Assembly: GCA_907164885.2 (NCBI GenBank)
Contig: OU015500.1
Location: forward strand, 56,310,159-56,374,158
From: Dolomedes plantarius
Lineage: Eukaryota > Arthropoda > Arachnida > Araneae > Dolomedidae
Length of the DNA: 64,000 nt
Direction of reading: 5' to 3'
Positions 1-12,180 of this stretch are shown piece after piece. The position numbers and the translations under genes were made by a program. The number at the start of each line of letters is the position of its first letter. Positions within the stretch are counted from its first letter, which is position 1. The notes below the pieces were generated by a model. That model worked only from the letters and a program-made list of their open reading frames with translations, was not told the DNA's origin and ran no database searches.

Positions 1-555
1 TTTAGAAAGGGATTGAGATTGACTTTTAGATAACTACCACTGAACGGCGAGAACAAAAGGATTTGTATCTTTATTTAGTCCTTTAGAAATAGAACTCATT
101 TCTGCTTTGTATGAGATAGAGATGGGAAGTCCATATAAATATTTCCTTTCTGTCCATATTCAATATTATTTTTCAAATTCAATATATTTGCATAATGTTT
201 TTTGTAATATATCTTGTGCAAAGGGATTATTTTCATTGTTAAAATTTAATTCCCTGTCGTTAAAGTCATATATTTTTTTCGAAATAACGTAGTTCAAGGG
301 AACCTTTTATAATACTTTCTCGGGGATACTGTAAACCCGCTTTCATGTTAATCTTCGATTAACATGAAAATTTAGTTAACATGAAGATTTTGTTTCAGTA
401 CTCAACTAAATTATTCAACAAATAATTTTAGTGCGCAATTTTAAGCATGTGTAGGAATTAAACCCAATTCATCTCATCTGGAATTATACGATCACCTTAT
501 TGATTACTGATATTATAAGAGCCGAATTTATTTGTGTGTTAAAAAAAGGAAGCGA
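1..555. other. AT-rich stretch with a short perfect hairpin, no gene
   Basis: No ORF here resembles a known protein. The only structure I see is a perfect 10-bp inverted repeat with a 3-nt loop at 344-366 (arm CATGTTAATC), followed by a third partial copy of the arm (GTTAACATGA) near 374. It may be the trace of a small hairpin insertion. I cannot assign a function. Confidence 0.5.
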
Positions 556-1824
556 CAGGTATTCCTCGACTTACGACCTCTTTCACTTACGATCGAAATT
601 TTTATCTTATTTTTTACTTATTTTTATTTCTTTTGTCAAAAATATTGTTCCTCGAATGTGCAGTACATGCATATATGTAGTATATAATTATTAAAAAATA
701 TGATGCAATATTCTTCAACACTGCAAAAATTTAGGACGCAATAATAAAAATGTTTGATGCAATAGTTTCGATATCCCCACTATAAATCAAACAAACCTTC
801 ACTCGAGAGTTAACAAAACAAGTGCAGTCGTCTCTTCTCATTGTTATTACATAAAAATATTGCTGACTATTTTATATTGCTAAATATGTAGCGGTTCGAT
901 TTTTATCTGTGAAGTTAAGTACATGCATAATTTTCATTCCCAATATGGCTGTAAATAGTAAAAGTACCAAGAATAAAAGATAAAATTGTGATAGACTTAA
1001 AAAGGAAACTTAAAATAATAAAAGACCATGTAATCGGTAAAAAAGTGAAGGAAATAGCATGTGAATTAAGATTGCTGCATTCCACGATCTCTACTATTTT
1101 ACAAAATAAAGTGTTAATTTTGGAACAGTCGGCATCTCTGAAATTAACAATTATAACAGCAAAACGACAAGGATTCATCAACGAAATGAAAAACTTTTGG
1201 TTATTTGGATGCAGGATTTAATTAAAAAAATACACTAAATCTGATGATTATTCAAACAAAAGCACGCAGTTTTTTTTTTGAACAGTTGAAACTACAGAGA
1301 ATGTAGGTAATGATTAGAGTTTTTTTTCTGCAAGCCGTGGAAGGTTTCAAAGATTTAGAAAAAGGAAAAATTCCCGTAATGTCAAAATACGAAGAGAGGG
1401 AGCAAGTGCTGATTATAAAGCTGCAGAAGATTTTGTAAGCAAATTTGATGACCTGATTGAAGATGAAAAGTATCTAAAGGAACAGAATTTTAATGTAGAA
1501 GAAACCGGGCTATACTGCAAGAAGATGCCTGACCGTACCTGCATTCATAAAGAAGCGCAAAGTATGCCAGGTTTCAAGGCGTTTAACGATCAAGTTACAA
1601 TTTTATTGGGGGGAAATATCGCTGGCTTTAAACTGAAACCTTTCATGATACATAGATCACAAAATGCACGAGCATTTAAAGAAATAGATGTAAAAATGTT
1701 ATCTTTTAATTTCCGCCGCAGAAAAATGCTTGGATGACGCAATTAATGTTTGAAGACTGGTTTACGAATGTTTTTGTGGGTGAAGTAAAAAAAATTACTG
1801 TAATGAACAAGACATTACCTTTAA

Positions 1825-2508
1825 GGGGGTCCGGGACACATTTTAAAAAATATTTTATGTATTGAGTTAAAATTTTGAATTTTGTTGTGATGGGCAACCA
1901 TATAATTTGTAAACAAAATCACGTCATAAAATTTCTCAAAAAGTTTTTAAAATTTTTAATAAAAGTGGGGTAATTTAAAATCTTTACAACTCGAAATATC
2001 ATTTGTCGAATTTCAAAAATGTTTTCCTTTAATTAAACAGAAATATATAAATTTTAATTTTGATGCAGCATTTTTTTAAATATTAATTTTTAAAGAAATT
2101 AAAAATATTTAGATTAAAAATTACAAAAAAAGTTATGTAACTTATTTTAAAAAAATCATATATTCAAGAGTAAGTATTTTTTTTCAATTTTTTGAATCAA
2201 AACTAAAGTAAAATAGTTGACAAAGACATGTTCCAAGTTTCAACGATTTATCTTTTAACGGTTCTTGACTTATAACAATTTAAAGACGAGAAATGGGGAA
2301 AAAACGCATAATGTAGTAAAACGCACTTACATGTTTAAACAACGAATGGCTACTATTAGAATGTTGCAAAAAAAAATAATAATTTCTCCTCTTCTAATTA
2401 ACATAGAAATAAGATTTAAACGTCATTTTAAGGTTAAAAGAACAAAAAAAAAATTAATGCAATAAATTTTCTTTCGAAAATTTGAACAATTTTTTTTCCT
2501 GGGCACCC
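1825..2508. mobile_element. piggyBac-like MITE inside the Tigger pseudogene
   Basis: This is a 684-bp AT-rich insertion flanked by TTAA at 1821-1824 and 2509-2512. Its ends are imperfect inverted repeats starting GGGGGTCCGGGA on the left and GGGTGCCCAGGA when the right end is read inverted. Deleting the insert plus one TTAA rejoins the Tigger frame exactly across the site, from the DITFK side to ILLFLDK. TTAA duplication with G/C-capped ends is the hallmark of the piggyBac superfamily. The inside contains only a 66-codon lysine-rich ORF with no similarity I recognise, so it is non-autonomous. Confidence 0.8.
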
Positions 2509-2810
2509 TTAAAATACTTTTATTCCTGGATAAAGTACCCGGGCATGCACCACATATGTGCTATATACATGCGAAATTAACAGTTCTGTATCTACCTCCG
2601 ATCACTATAAGTATTTTACAGCCAATGGATCAGGGAGCAGCTGACACTTTTAAAGCAATTTATATATATAAAACGCGTAGGTATGCGGCACAAAAATCGA
2701 CATTTCTATTCTCCGAATGGCAGTTGCTGTAACTACCAAATGTAAACATTAGCGGCCATCCGTAATTTGCTTCCACGTGTCAACATGAATTCATTCACTC
2801 AGTCAACATG

Positions 2811-2846
2811 ACGCGTGTTACGCGTGTTACGCGTGTTACACGTGTC
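2811..2846. repeat. 9-bp tandem repeat (ACGCGTGTT), four units
   Basis: Three exact units of ACGCGTGTT and one variant (ACACGTGTC). The array lies between two copies of a GTGTCAACATGAATT segment, which suggests slippage or unequal exchange. Confidence 0.8.
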
Positions 2847-3054
2847 AACATGAATTTACGCAAATCAGTAATGCTCGAAAGCGAGCTGTACTATCAAATG
2901 AAAATTGGGAACAGTCTCAAGAAAGAAAGCGAAGAAGAAATAATTCATTGAGCGAGGCGTAAAAGAGAGAGCATAAATGATCTCGAGGTTGGGCTTAACT
3001 GTCACCGGCATAGCAACCGAGAGCCAGTAATACTTTATTTTGTACATTTTTTTT

Positions 3055-3320
3055 CAGTACTTGCTGAATTTTTACTCCATTTTATAAGTGAACAAATTTT
3101 CCAAACAATTTATTATTTGATATGATTAAGTGTAGATATCTGAATTATGAACAATAATACATACAGAGAGTGATGAATCCACACTATATTTTAGTACTTG
3201 CTAAATTTTTACTCCATTTTTTAAGTGAAAAAATTTTTCCCCGACAGTTTCTTATTTGACGTAATGATAAACTGTAGATATCTTAATTTTGAAAAACAGT
3301 ACATATAGGGAAGGATGTAA
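3055..3320. repeat. Tandem duplication, period about 137 bp
   Basis: The segment starting CAGTACTTGCTGAATTTTTA at 3055 is followed by a diverged second copy starting TAGTACTTGCTAAATTTTTA at 3192. Shared landmarks are ACTCCATTTT, TTATTTGA and TGTAGATATCT. It lies inside the 898-bp insertion, so it is probably part of that element's internal repeats. Confidence 0.75.
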
Positions 3321-4260
3321 TTTTTTAAATCATTGGTGTTGGGTTTCTCAGTCTTATCTTTAACTCTGTTCTGAAGTAATGGATATTCACATTTTTTAAA
3401 CTCGCTGTTTTTGAATCAGCCTTACAGAGAATACCCCTTAACAGCGTATTTTGTGATGACAGATAATGGTAACATTCCTTAAATATGCTACTCTCAGTTG
3501 AGCTGCTTTGCAAAAGAAAATATAAAAATAAAAGCGACCATGCTGGTCGCGCAGCGGCCAGTTTATTTAAAAAATATGTTTGCACAAGAAATTATGGAAC
3601 TTGAAGAGGGGATGAACTTAAAAGCATTTTGGAAAAAATAATACTCTTCATAGTATCAAGATCATAGATAAAGGATGGAAAGAAATCACTCAAGCATGTG
3701 TCTACGAAATATGGAAGGAACTAACAGAACGTTTTGAATGGAATGCATTTCAGTCAGTATCCGAACAAGCAGGTTCTTTGGCCGAAGTTACATATCCGAT
3801 ATAAAAATGGGGTGAGAAACTTAATTTAGAAATTTGCAACGAAAATATAAACCAATTTATCGAACATTATCCGGAAGAGCTTAGAAATGAGGGTTTGCAA
3901 AGGATTGCAACAACTTATGCTGCAGAAGAAGACACGGATACAAACACACAAGTAGAATAAAAAAATTGTTTTAAAAGAAATCGTTTCAGCTTTTTAATAT
4001 ATTAATGAAGGACTACAACAATTAGAAGCAATGGATCCCAATGAAGAAAGATTCACAAGTATAAATCGTCGTATTCAGAAAATTATGGCTTGATTCCAAA
4101 GAATATACAAGGAAAAGAAGATGCAAACTATTCAAATTACCTTAGATAACTTTGCTGAAAAAACTTGCAATGTATCTTCTATCAGAAATTATGTACCAAT
4201 GGATTGTAGTAACATAATAAGTAGTGATGGTGGAGAAAAATTGATGTCTTCTAACTAAAG

Positions 4261-5436
<1,176 letters not shown>

Positions 5437-5438
<2 letters not shown>

Positions 5439-6540
5439 CAGCAATTGTTCGTTGAGGCTGAGATTAGACATCTGGCATAGCCAAATTGTAACAATAACCT
5501 CCAGGCATCATTTGACCGAAGAACTGTGATGGCGAGCTGTTGGGAGACTAGATGCAGGACAAAGTCAGACAGAAGCGGTCAGATGGCTAAATGTGAGTCC
5601 GTCTGTGGTTCATAGACTTTGGAAACAATTTCTAACCACGGATTCGGCATCCAGGAGGTTCAGCCAGGAGGTTCAGACGATATTTGCCATTATGCGAACG
5701 AAGGAATATAACCGTAACTCCTTGTGAACTCAGACGGAGTTAACCCCCCCCCCTCGCAACAAGCTCCGGAAGGTTGGTATAAACGTCAACTATGCGTAGA
5801 AGGCTTCCCGAAGGTGGTCTTTTTGCGAGAAGACCAACCACTTGCGTTTCGCTCCCGTCACGCCATAGCCGGAAAGTTTGCAGTTGGCACCTCAACATGT
5901 CAACTGGACGCGTGATCAATGGAGCGCTCTTCCCTTTACGGATCAGTCCAGGTTTAGCCTCCAAAGCGATAGTAGGCGTATTTTTATTTGGAGAGAACCT
6001 GGAACTGGTTTTCATCCATCACACATCCGTGAAAGAGATGCATACGGATCAGGCAGTGTCTGAGTTTGGGGTGGTATCTCTTTGGTTGACGCACAGACCT
6101 CCATGTCTTTCCCCGTGGAAATGTGAGTGCTCACACCTATAGAGAAGACACCCTTGATAATTATGGGTGCCCTTATGCTGGGGCAATAGGTGATGCTTTC
6201 GTGCTACAGGAAGAGACCGTGAGATCGCACGGGGCTCGCATCGTGGATGCTTATCTTGAGCAGGAAATAATTCAGCGCATGGAGTGGCCAGTTCAATCAT
6301 CGGGCCTGAATCCTATCGAGCATGTTTGGGACGCTTTAGGACGACGTATAGTTGCTCTCAATCCTCCTCCTATGACCCTAGCCACGTTTTCAACTGCTTT
6401 GCAAGAGCAATGGCTCTCACTTCCTACCGAACTCATAGACAGCAAAATTGACAGAATCACAGATCGCTGTATGTGCTGTATTGCTTCTCGGGGGATCATA
6501 CGCCTTATTGAAGGTACTTTTCCTATACCAAACTGACAAA
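5437..6540 (+). pseudogene. Tc1-like transposase pseudogene (Tcb-type)
   Basis: Fragments in three frames follow the order of a Tc1-family transposase. First comes an N-terminal helix-turn-helix region ([21 protein letters not shown] near 5513-5575; then WLNVSPSVVHRLW). The catalytic region starts with NWTRDQWSALPFTDQSRF at about 5905-5960, which contains the first Asp. An IWREPG segment, a glycine-rich VWGGISL segment, and a C-terminal block 6123-6535 with NPIEHVWDALGRR (the catalytic Glu) and a CCIASRG tail follow. At least three frameshifts and several stops break it. The second Asp region is degraded (VLQEETVRSHGARI, where relatives have QDNARPH). The terminal repeats were not found; the left side abuts the TA tract, in keeping with TA target preference. 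Confidence 0.88.
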
Positions 6541-6635
6541 TCCAATTTGTTCATTGTATACATATGCTAGTTTCTATAACACCATAATTGTCTGGCGATT
6601 TCTGTTTATGCTATTACTAGAATTATTGACCGGCG

Positions 6636-6826
6636 TTGCCCGGGTAGATATATAGATATAAAATTGTTCATGCATTCCATCAAAAAAATACTGGGCTGTA
6701 CCCCCGCTCTTCATGTTCATCTGGGCAGACAGAATGCGCTTAGCGCGTTTCTACTGAAATGATATACACAGTATTCTTTTGATGGAAAGCATGAAAAAAT
6801 TTAGATCTCTATACATACCCGGGCAA
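6636..6826. repeat. Inverted repeat of about 58 bp at the Helitron 3' end
   Basis: The arm TTGCCCGGGTAGATATATAG... at 6636 is matched by its imperfect reverse complement ending ...CATACCCGGGCAA at 6826. The arms share the ATTCCATCAAAA and AATACTG blocks. The roughly 75-bp spacer includes TGCGCTTAGCGCG, which is itself a small palindrome. It suggests that the Helitron terminus was duplicated in inverted orientation. Confidence 0.8.
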
Positions 6827-7238
6827 TCATTCTTTAAAAATAATTTCATTCATTTTCTTATGCCTTAATATAACTAATGGACTAATAGTTCGGAATGAAA
6901 GTTATGTGTCGTTATGTTTCTCTGTTTAAAGAGCTTTTCCTCCTACTGCTTAAAAAACCCCAAAACTCTAAAAGATTTATCTTATATGATTTAACGTAAG
7001 TAATTCAAATACATATCGTATGTTAACTCTGTTTCGTGAACTTAGGGGAAAAAACCTGTAGAACTCTTAAACTTCTTCCCATTTTATGATCTTCAAACAA
7101 TTAATATATTTAAATCAACAGAAGGCTTCCAAAAACTGGCCATTGGACAAACTTAATTTTTCTTTTTTTTCTTCCTTTTTTTCCCAAATTTTATTAAGTT
7201 CTATTAGTTTGAACGCCATTGTCTAAAATTGTCTAAAG

Positions 7239-7450
7239 CAGCGGTTCTCAACCTTTTTAGACTCACGATTCCACTAAACATAAGAAACATAAACACCTCG
7301 TCCTCCCCCCCCCGTTACCCCCAGACCAACTCTCAAACCACCCCAGATCACCCCTCAGAATAAACCGCTTTACCCCCGCGTATCGAATTTGAAGGGTTGT
7401 AGTTAAGGGGCTGTATCCACATTTAAGAGTTGCACTTAGGGGCACAAAAA
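7239..7450 (+). mobile_element. Truncated hAT-type terminal segment
   Basis: CAGCGGTTCTCAACCTTTTT at 7239 is the kind of end carried by many hAT elements. It is followed by a C-rich strand (CCCCCCCCCGTTACCCCCAG). No matching inverted end or 8-bp duplication was found, so this is only a fragment lying in the Helitron. Confidence 0.4.
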
Positions 7451-7728
7451 TCATTAAAAAATTAATTTAAAAAAAACTAATTGAGCCCAAAATTTTGTTT
7501 TTCCTGATTTAAGTTTCTAGGGTCCAAAACATTAACTGTGTCGAATTTGGTCCCTGTGGGTGAAACAGTCTACGATTCTATAGCGGACAAACAAACAGAC
7601 AAGCACTTTTATATATATAGATAACTATGTATGTTTTATATAATGTGTATAAGTTTCATTAAATTCTACTCGTAACCTTTTGAGTAATCGCTATTTTTGT
7701 GAATTTTCCTTAATTTTTAATAACCAGG

Positions 7729-7731
<3 letters not shown>

Positions 7732-7793
<62 letters not shown>
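7732..7793. repeat. (TA)n microsatellite
   Basis: About 60 bp of pure TA repeat, followed by TGTGTGTGGGGGG. Confidence 0.95.
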
Positions 7794-8951
<1,158 letters not shown>

Positions 8952-9059
8952 CACATCGGCATTCAAAGTTCTGTTTACATACATAAAAATAGTGATATTT
9001 CCTGCAATGGAAAGCATTTTTCAGGGGAACGACTAAACTTAATTATAACTATCCAATAT

Positions 9060-9880
9060 CATTTGATCAAACTGTTTCTGAAATGCAAAAGACGGCGTTT
9101 CGTCATGCAAAGGAGGGGCAAGGGCTTTGAGGGAAGTGCCTTTATCATCGAACTTCTGGGATCCAGGATTTGTGTCTATCGAGTGAAAACAGTTATGTAT
9201 GACTCGAAAGTATTACTTGAGCGAATATTTGAAGTGAAAAGCTGTCGGCTGTTTAAAGGATGAGCAGACATTAATCGGAAAGGAAAGATGGATGACATGC
9301 AAGACAAACAGTCTCTTTCCTCTGGAAAGAATTTCAAGACTATGGAGCTGGTGATAGAATGTCTGTAAAAGGCGACAGAAAAATAGCTAAAGCTTCTCAA
9401 GATCTCTATCTGTACATGACTGCCCGTCGCAAGATATAGTCTACTGCCAGCAGCTGAGTTTAATGCTTCCAGCCGCTGAATCTTACAATTACGGAACACT
9501 TTTACGAAGAGCTTTTGAGAAAGGCTTTTGTTCCAGAAAGCCAATCGTTTGTGTTCCTCTCACCTCACAAGACTAGAGCGCCCACCAGAATTGGTGTTGA
9601 CAGTATCACCTTAAATATGGAGTCAATAAAAAAAAGCTGGTGCTCTCTTCAGTAACGAGTCGAGGTTTAATTGAACATCTGATTCTAAGCGTTTTTGCAT
9701 CTAGAGAGGGCCAAGAACTCGAAATGTTCCCACCAACATTGGGGAATACGTCCGTTACGGCGATTCGGGTCTGATGGTATGGAGAAGCATAATGATCAAT
9801 AAGCTTGCTCCCCTGCAGTAAAAATTGTTGAATCAATTACATTTTGACATCGTGTTCTGACATTCATTGAGATGGATATC
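9060..9880 (+). pseudogene. Heavily decayed Tc1-like transposase remnant
   Basis: Short stretches across several frames recall a Tc1 transposase of the same group as the one at 5.4 kb. DRKIAKASQDLYLYMTARRK lies near 9370-9430. A region around 9650-9800 reads piecewise as a Ser-Arg-Phe catalytic segment (TSRGLIEH in one frame), a WREG-like piece and GEYVRYGDSGLMVWRSIM in another frame. Between them the frame is destroyed by several shifts. No second Asp or catalytic Glu block was found, and no terminal repeats. The remnant lies just right of the TA tract at 8830-8948, like the other Tc1 copies. The larger minus-strand ORFs here are antisense shadows. Confidence 0.65.
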
Positions 9881-10071
9881 AATTATTTTAGAAGCACTAT
9901 GTACCCATATCAAATTTTCTTTTAAGATTGATTTCATTTAAAAAAATTAATTCAAGTAATTGCGTATGTAATATGTATGGAGGGATATAATAGCATTGTT
10001 ATGTAGATAAATTTTATTTATATTATGTATATAAATGTGTACATATATCTCGCTAGGCACGCACAGTCGCA

Positions 10072-10299
<228 letters not shown>

Positions 10300-10303
<4 letters not shown>

Positions 10304-11573
10304 TCCCAGAAGTTTTTAAACGAAACTTAGAGCATTAATTTACCATACTTCACCGTGAGACACTATTGTCACCATAAGAACATTATTAACAACAATTGTA
10401 CATTACAACAATGTTTCCCTTCCCAAATAAATCAAAAGCCTTTTCGCCGATTAACACACATTCACAATCTACTGTCTAGTATTTTTTCTAAAAATAAAAC
10501 TCCTGCAGCCAAAAGTGTAGTACCCTTTGATTGAAGACCTACGTATGACGCTATTAAAAGAAAATAAGGGTTCATTCTTGAAGTTTTAATATTTCAGCAG
10601 AGATAATTCTAGTTCTGTGTCACTGAGACTTCTAACTCACTAATCTAAGACTTCTTGAGAAGTTGCGTGAGGAGGAGATTAGGTAATAACAGGGCGTAAG
10701 TGTTTCTTTAAAGGAAATAGTATTCAACTGTGAAACACTATTAAAATTAATATATTATCAAAAATTATATTAATATAAGAAGACTACGTTTAGTTTAAAA
10801 GAATAATAGGAAGAAAAGTTGACCAAACTGAGGAATTTAAAATTATGTACTGTACTATTTATAAGTACACTGGGAAGAACATTAGATTAAATACCTTTAT
10901 GAGAACAATTTAATCTGACATGTAAAATAAACATGGCTGAAAATAACCAATTCTGATTCTACGCATAAAAACGAGGTATAAACAAAACCATAAAATTTTT
11001 CCGTCTATTTTAGTAATTTACTATTTTGTTAGAGGGATTCTGATTGATGCTGAAGGCATAATTTCAGACTGAATTATTTAATTTCGTCTATACTTATACA
11101 TGACATCGTGAGTCCTACTGTAAGGACAGTTTTTTTATAGCTCTATCAAAAACTGCGATCAGGGTCAAAGCACTCATGAATGCATTCTTTTAAATTGCAG
11201 TCTATTTCCTACACCTTTTTACAAAAAACGAGCAACAGAATACTAAATGCCATATTTAATAAGCTACATAAGAGGGAATATTATAAGTGAATGAAATCTA
11301 AATTATTTCCCCTTTAAAAACCAAATAAATCAGAGAAAATATTTTAAATATCGATATTTCAATGCTTCTTTGCATGAAATATTGCGCACACTCTCTGCAA
11401 AAATACATTATATGCTAGAAAATTTTGCATATTTATTCACGAGTTATATTTCGAAGAAACTTCCATTATAGCAGACTACTTTATTGTCTGAAGTAAACAG
11501 TAACTTTTATTTATATTCACTCTGGGATATCGCAGATTCTTTATGGCATAGTTATTACATTCTACGTAATTTA
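10300..11573. other. No gene seen
   Basis: AT-rich with no ORF above 60 codons and no transposon ends noticed. Confidence 0.6.
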
Positions 11574-11822
11574 AAATAAATAATAAATAATTCTTATGTT
11601 TTTTTCTTCCGTAAAATCTTCAAATCTCTAGAGAGCAATAATTTTTTTTAAGTTTTCTTTGAAATTCGACCATGCTTTCAGTATTTATGTTATATGGCTT
11701 TTTAAAGTTTAAAAATACTAAAGTCTATCTGAATAACAAATAACGCCTGGAATAAAATTGCTTTGTGAAACCAAACAGCTTCATCAAATTATCTTATATC
11801 TATCTATCTATCTATCTATCTA

Positions 11823-11875
<53 letters not shown>

Positions 11876-12120
11876 AATAAATCTTATTTTTTTATTTCGT
11901 AAAATCTTCAAATCTCTAGAGAGCAATAATTTTTTTTAAGATTTCGTTGAAATTCGACCATGCTTTCAGTATTTATGTTATATGGCTTTTTAAAGGTTAA
12001 AAATACTAAAGTTTATCTCAATAACAAATAGAGCCTGGAATAAAATTGCTTTGTGAAACCAAACAGCTTCATGGAATTATCTTATATCTATATATCTATC
12101 TATATATCTATCTATCTATC

Positions 12121-12149
<29 letters not shown>
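11574..12149. repeat. Tandem duplication of a 288-bp unit
   Basis: Two adjacent copies, 11574-11861 and 11862-12149, with landmarks CAAATCTCTAGAGAGCAATA (11621 and 11909) and ATTCGACCATGCTTTCAG. The offset is 288 bp. They differ by scattered substitutions. Each copy ends in its own TATC/TA microsatellite, so the duplication took the microsatellite with it. Confidence 0.88.
11795..11872. repeat. (TATC)n(TC)n(TA)n compound microsatellite
   Basis: TATC repeats, then CT repeats, then TA repeats. It is the right end of the first 288-bp copy. Confidence 0.9.
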
Positions 12150-12157
<8 letters not shown>

Positions 12158-12180
12158 CGAGAGAAAGAGAGAGAGAGATA
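12084..12180. repeat. (TATC)n(TA)n(GA)n compound microsatellite
   Basis: TATC and TA units followed by about 50 bp of GA repeat. It corresponds to the microsatellite of the first 288-bp copy but has gained a GA block. Confidence 0.9.

Larger units (their letters stand above)
2664..3561. mobile_element. 898-bp insertion of unknown class in Tigger pseudogene
   Basis: The Tigger reading frame stops matching after ...FKAIY and resumes as LKNMFAQ. The pentamer TTTAT lies on both sides (2659-2663 and 3562-3566), and removing the insert plus one TTTAT gives a continuous frame, so this is an insertion with a 5-bp target duplication. The left end reads ATATATAAAACGCGTAGG and the right end GGTCGCGCAGCGGCCAG. 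They are not clear inverted repeats of each other, so the class is open. Inside are a 9-bp tandem repeat and a duplicated 137-bp segment, both listed separately. No protein was recognised. Confidence 0.6.
945..4160 (+). pseudogene. Tigger transposase pseudogene, interrupted twice
   Basis: Reading from an ATG at 945, the N-terminal part resembles the CENP-B/jerky-type DNA-binding domain (IKDHVIGKKVKEIACELRL). The DDE part follows: a VEETGL motif near 1495-1512, where relatives normally have Asp-Glu, so the first catalytic Asp appears replaced by Glu; the segment through GGNIAGFKLKPF; LDKVPGHAPH at 2527; and PMDQGA at 2622-2639. After the second insertion the frame resumes with LKNMFAQEIMELEEG at about 3568 and ends with an ITLDNFAEK tail near 4155, typical of Tigger C-termini. 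Numerous stops and shifts make it non-functional. The protein would have acted in the nucleus by cut-and-paste at TA sites. Family assignment is from remembered motifs. Confidence 0.85.
556..4260 (+). mobile_element. Tigger/pogo-type DNA transposon, decayed
   Basis: The left end begins with CAGGTATTCCTCGACTTACG at 556, which has the look of Tigger terminal repeats (CAGG plus a CTTACGA-type core). It is followed by about 390 bp of leader and then a broken Tigger transposase frame. The expected inverted copy at the right end was not found before the TA tract at 5214, and no TA duplication precedes the left end, so the right end is lost or too diverged. The element is old, since it carries many stops and frameshifts. 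It hosts two later insertions at 1825-2508 and 2664-3561. The right boundary is only where protein similarity stops. Confidence 0.75.
6617..7621 (-). mobile_element. Non-autonomous Helitron
   Basis: Read on the minus strand, the element starts TCTATATATATAAAAGTGC at 7621 and ends ...GCCGGTCAATAATTCTAG at 6617. It is bounded by A on the left and T on the right, as expected for Helitron insertion between A and T. A short GC-rich imperfect hairpin (ACCCGG...CCGGT) lies about 10 nt inside the CTAG end, as in Helitron 3' ends. The element is about 1 kb and has no Rep/helicase ORF. A large inverted repeat at 6636-6826 sits just inside the 3' end. A block near 7239 looks like a truncated hAT-type end. 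Assignment rests on termini only. Confidence 0.65.

Noticed and set aside
7239..7450. Complete hAT element
   Set aside because: Only one hAT-like end is present, with no inverted partner or 8-bp duplication.
9176..9544. 122-codon minus-strand ORF
   Set aside because: It is antisense to a Tc1 transposase remnant on the plus strand.
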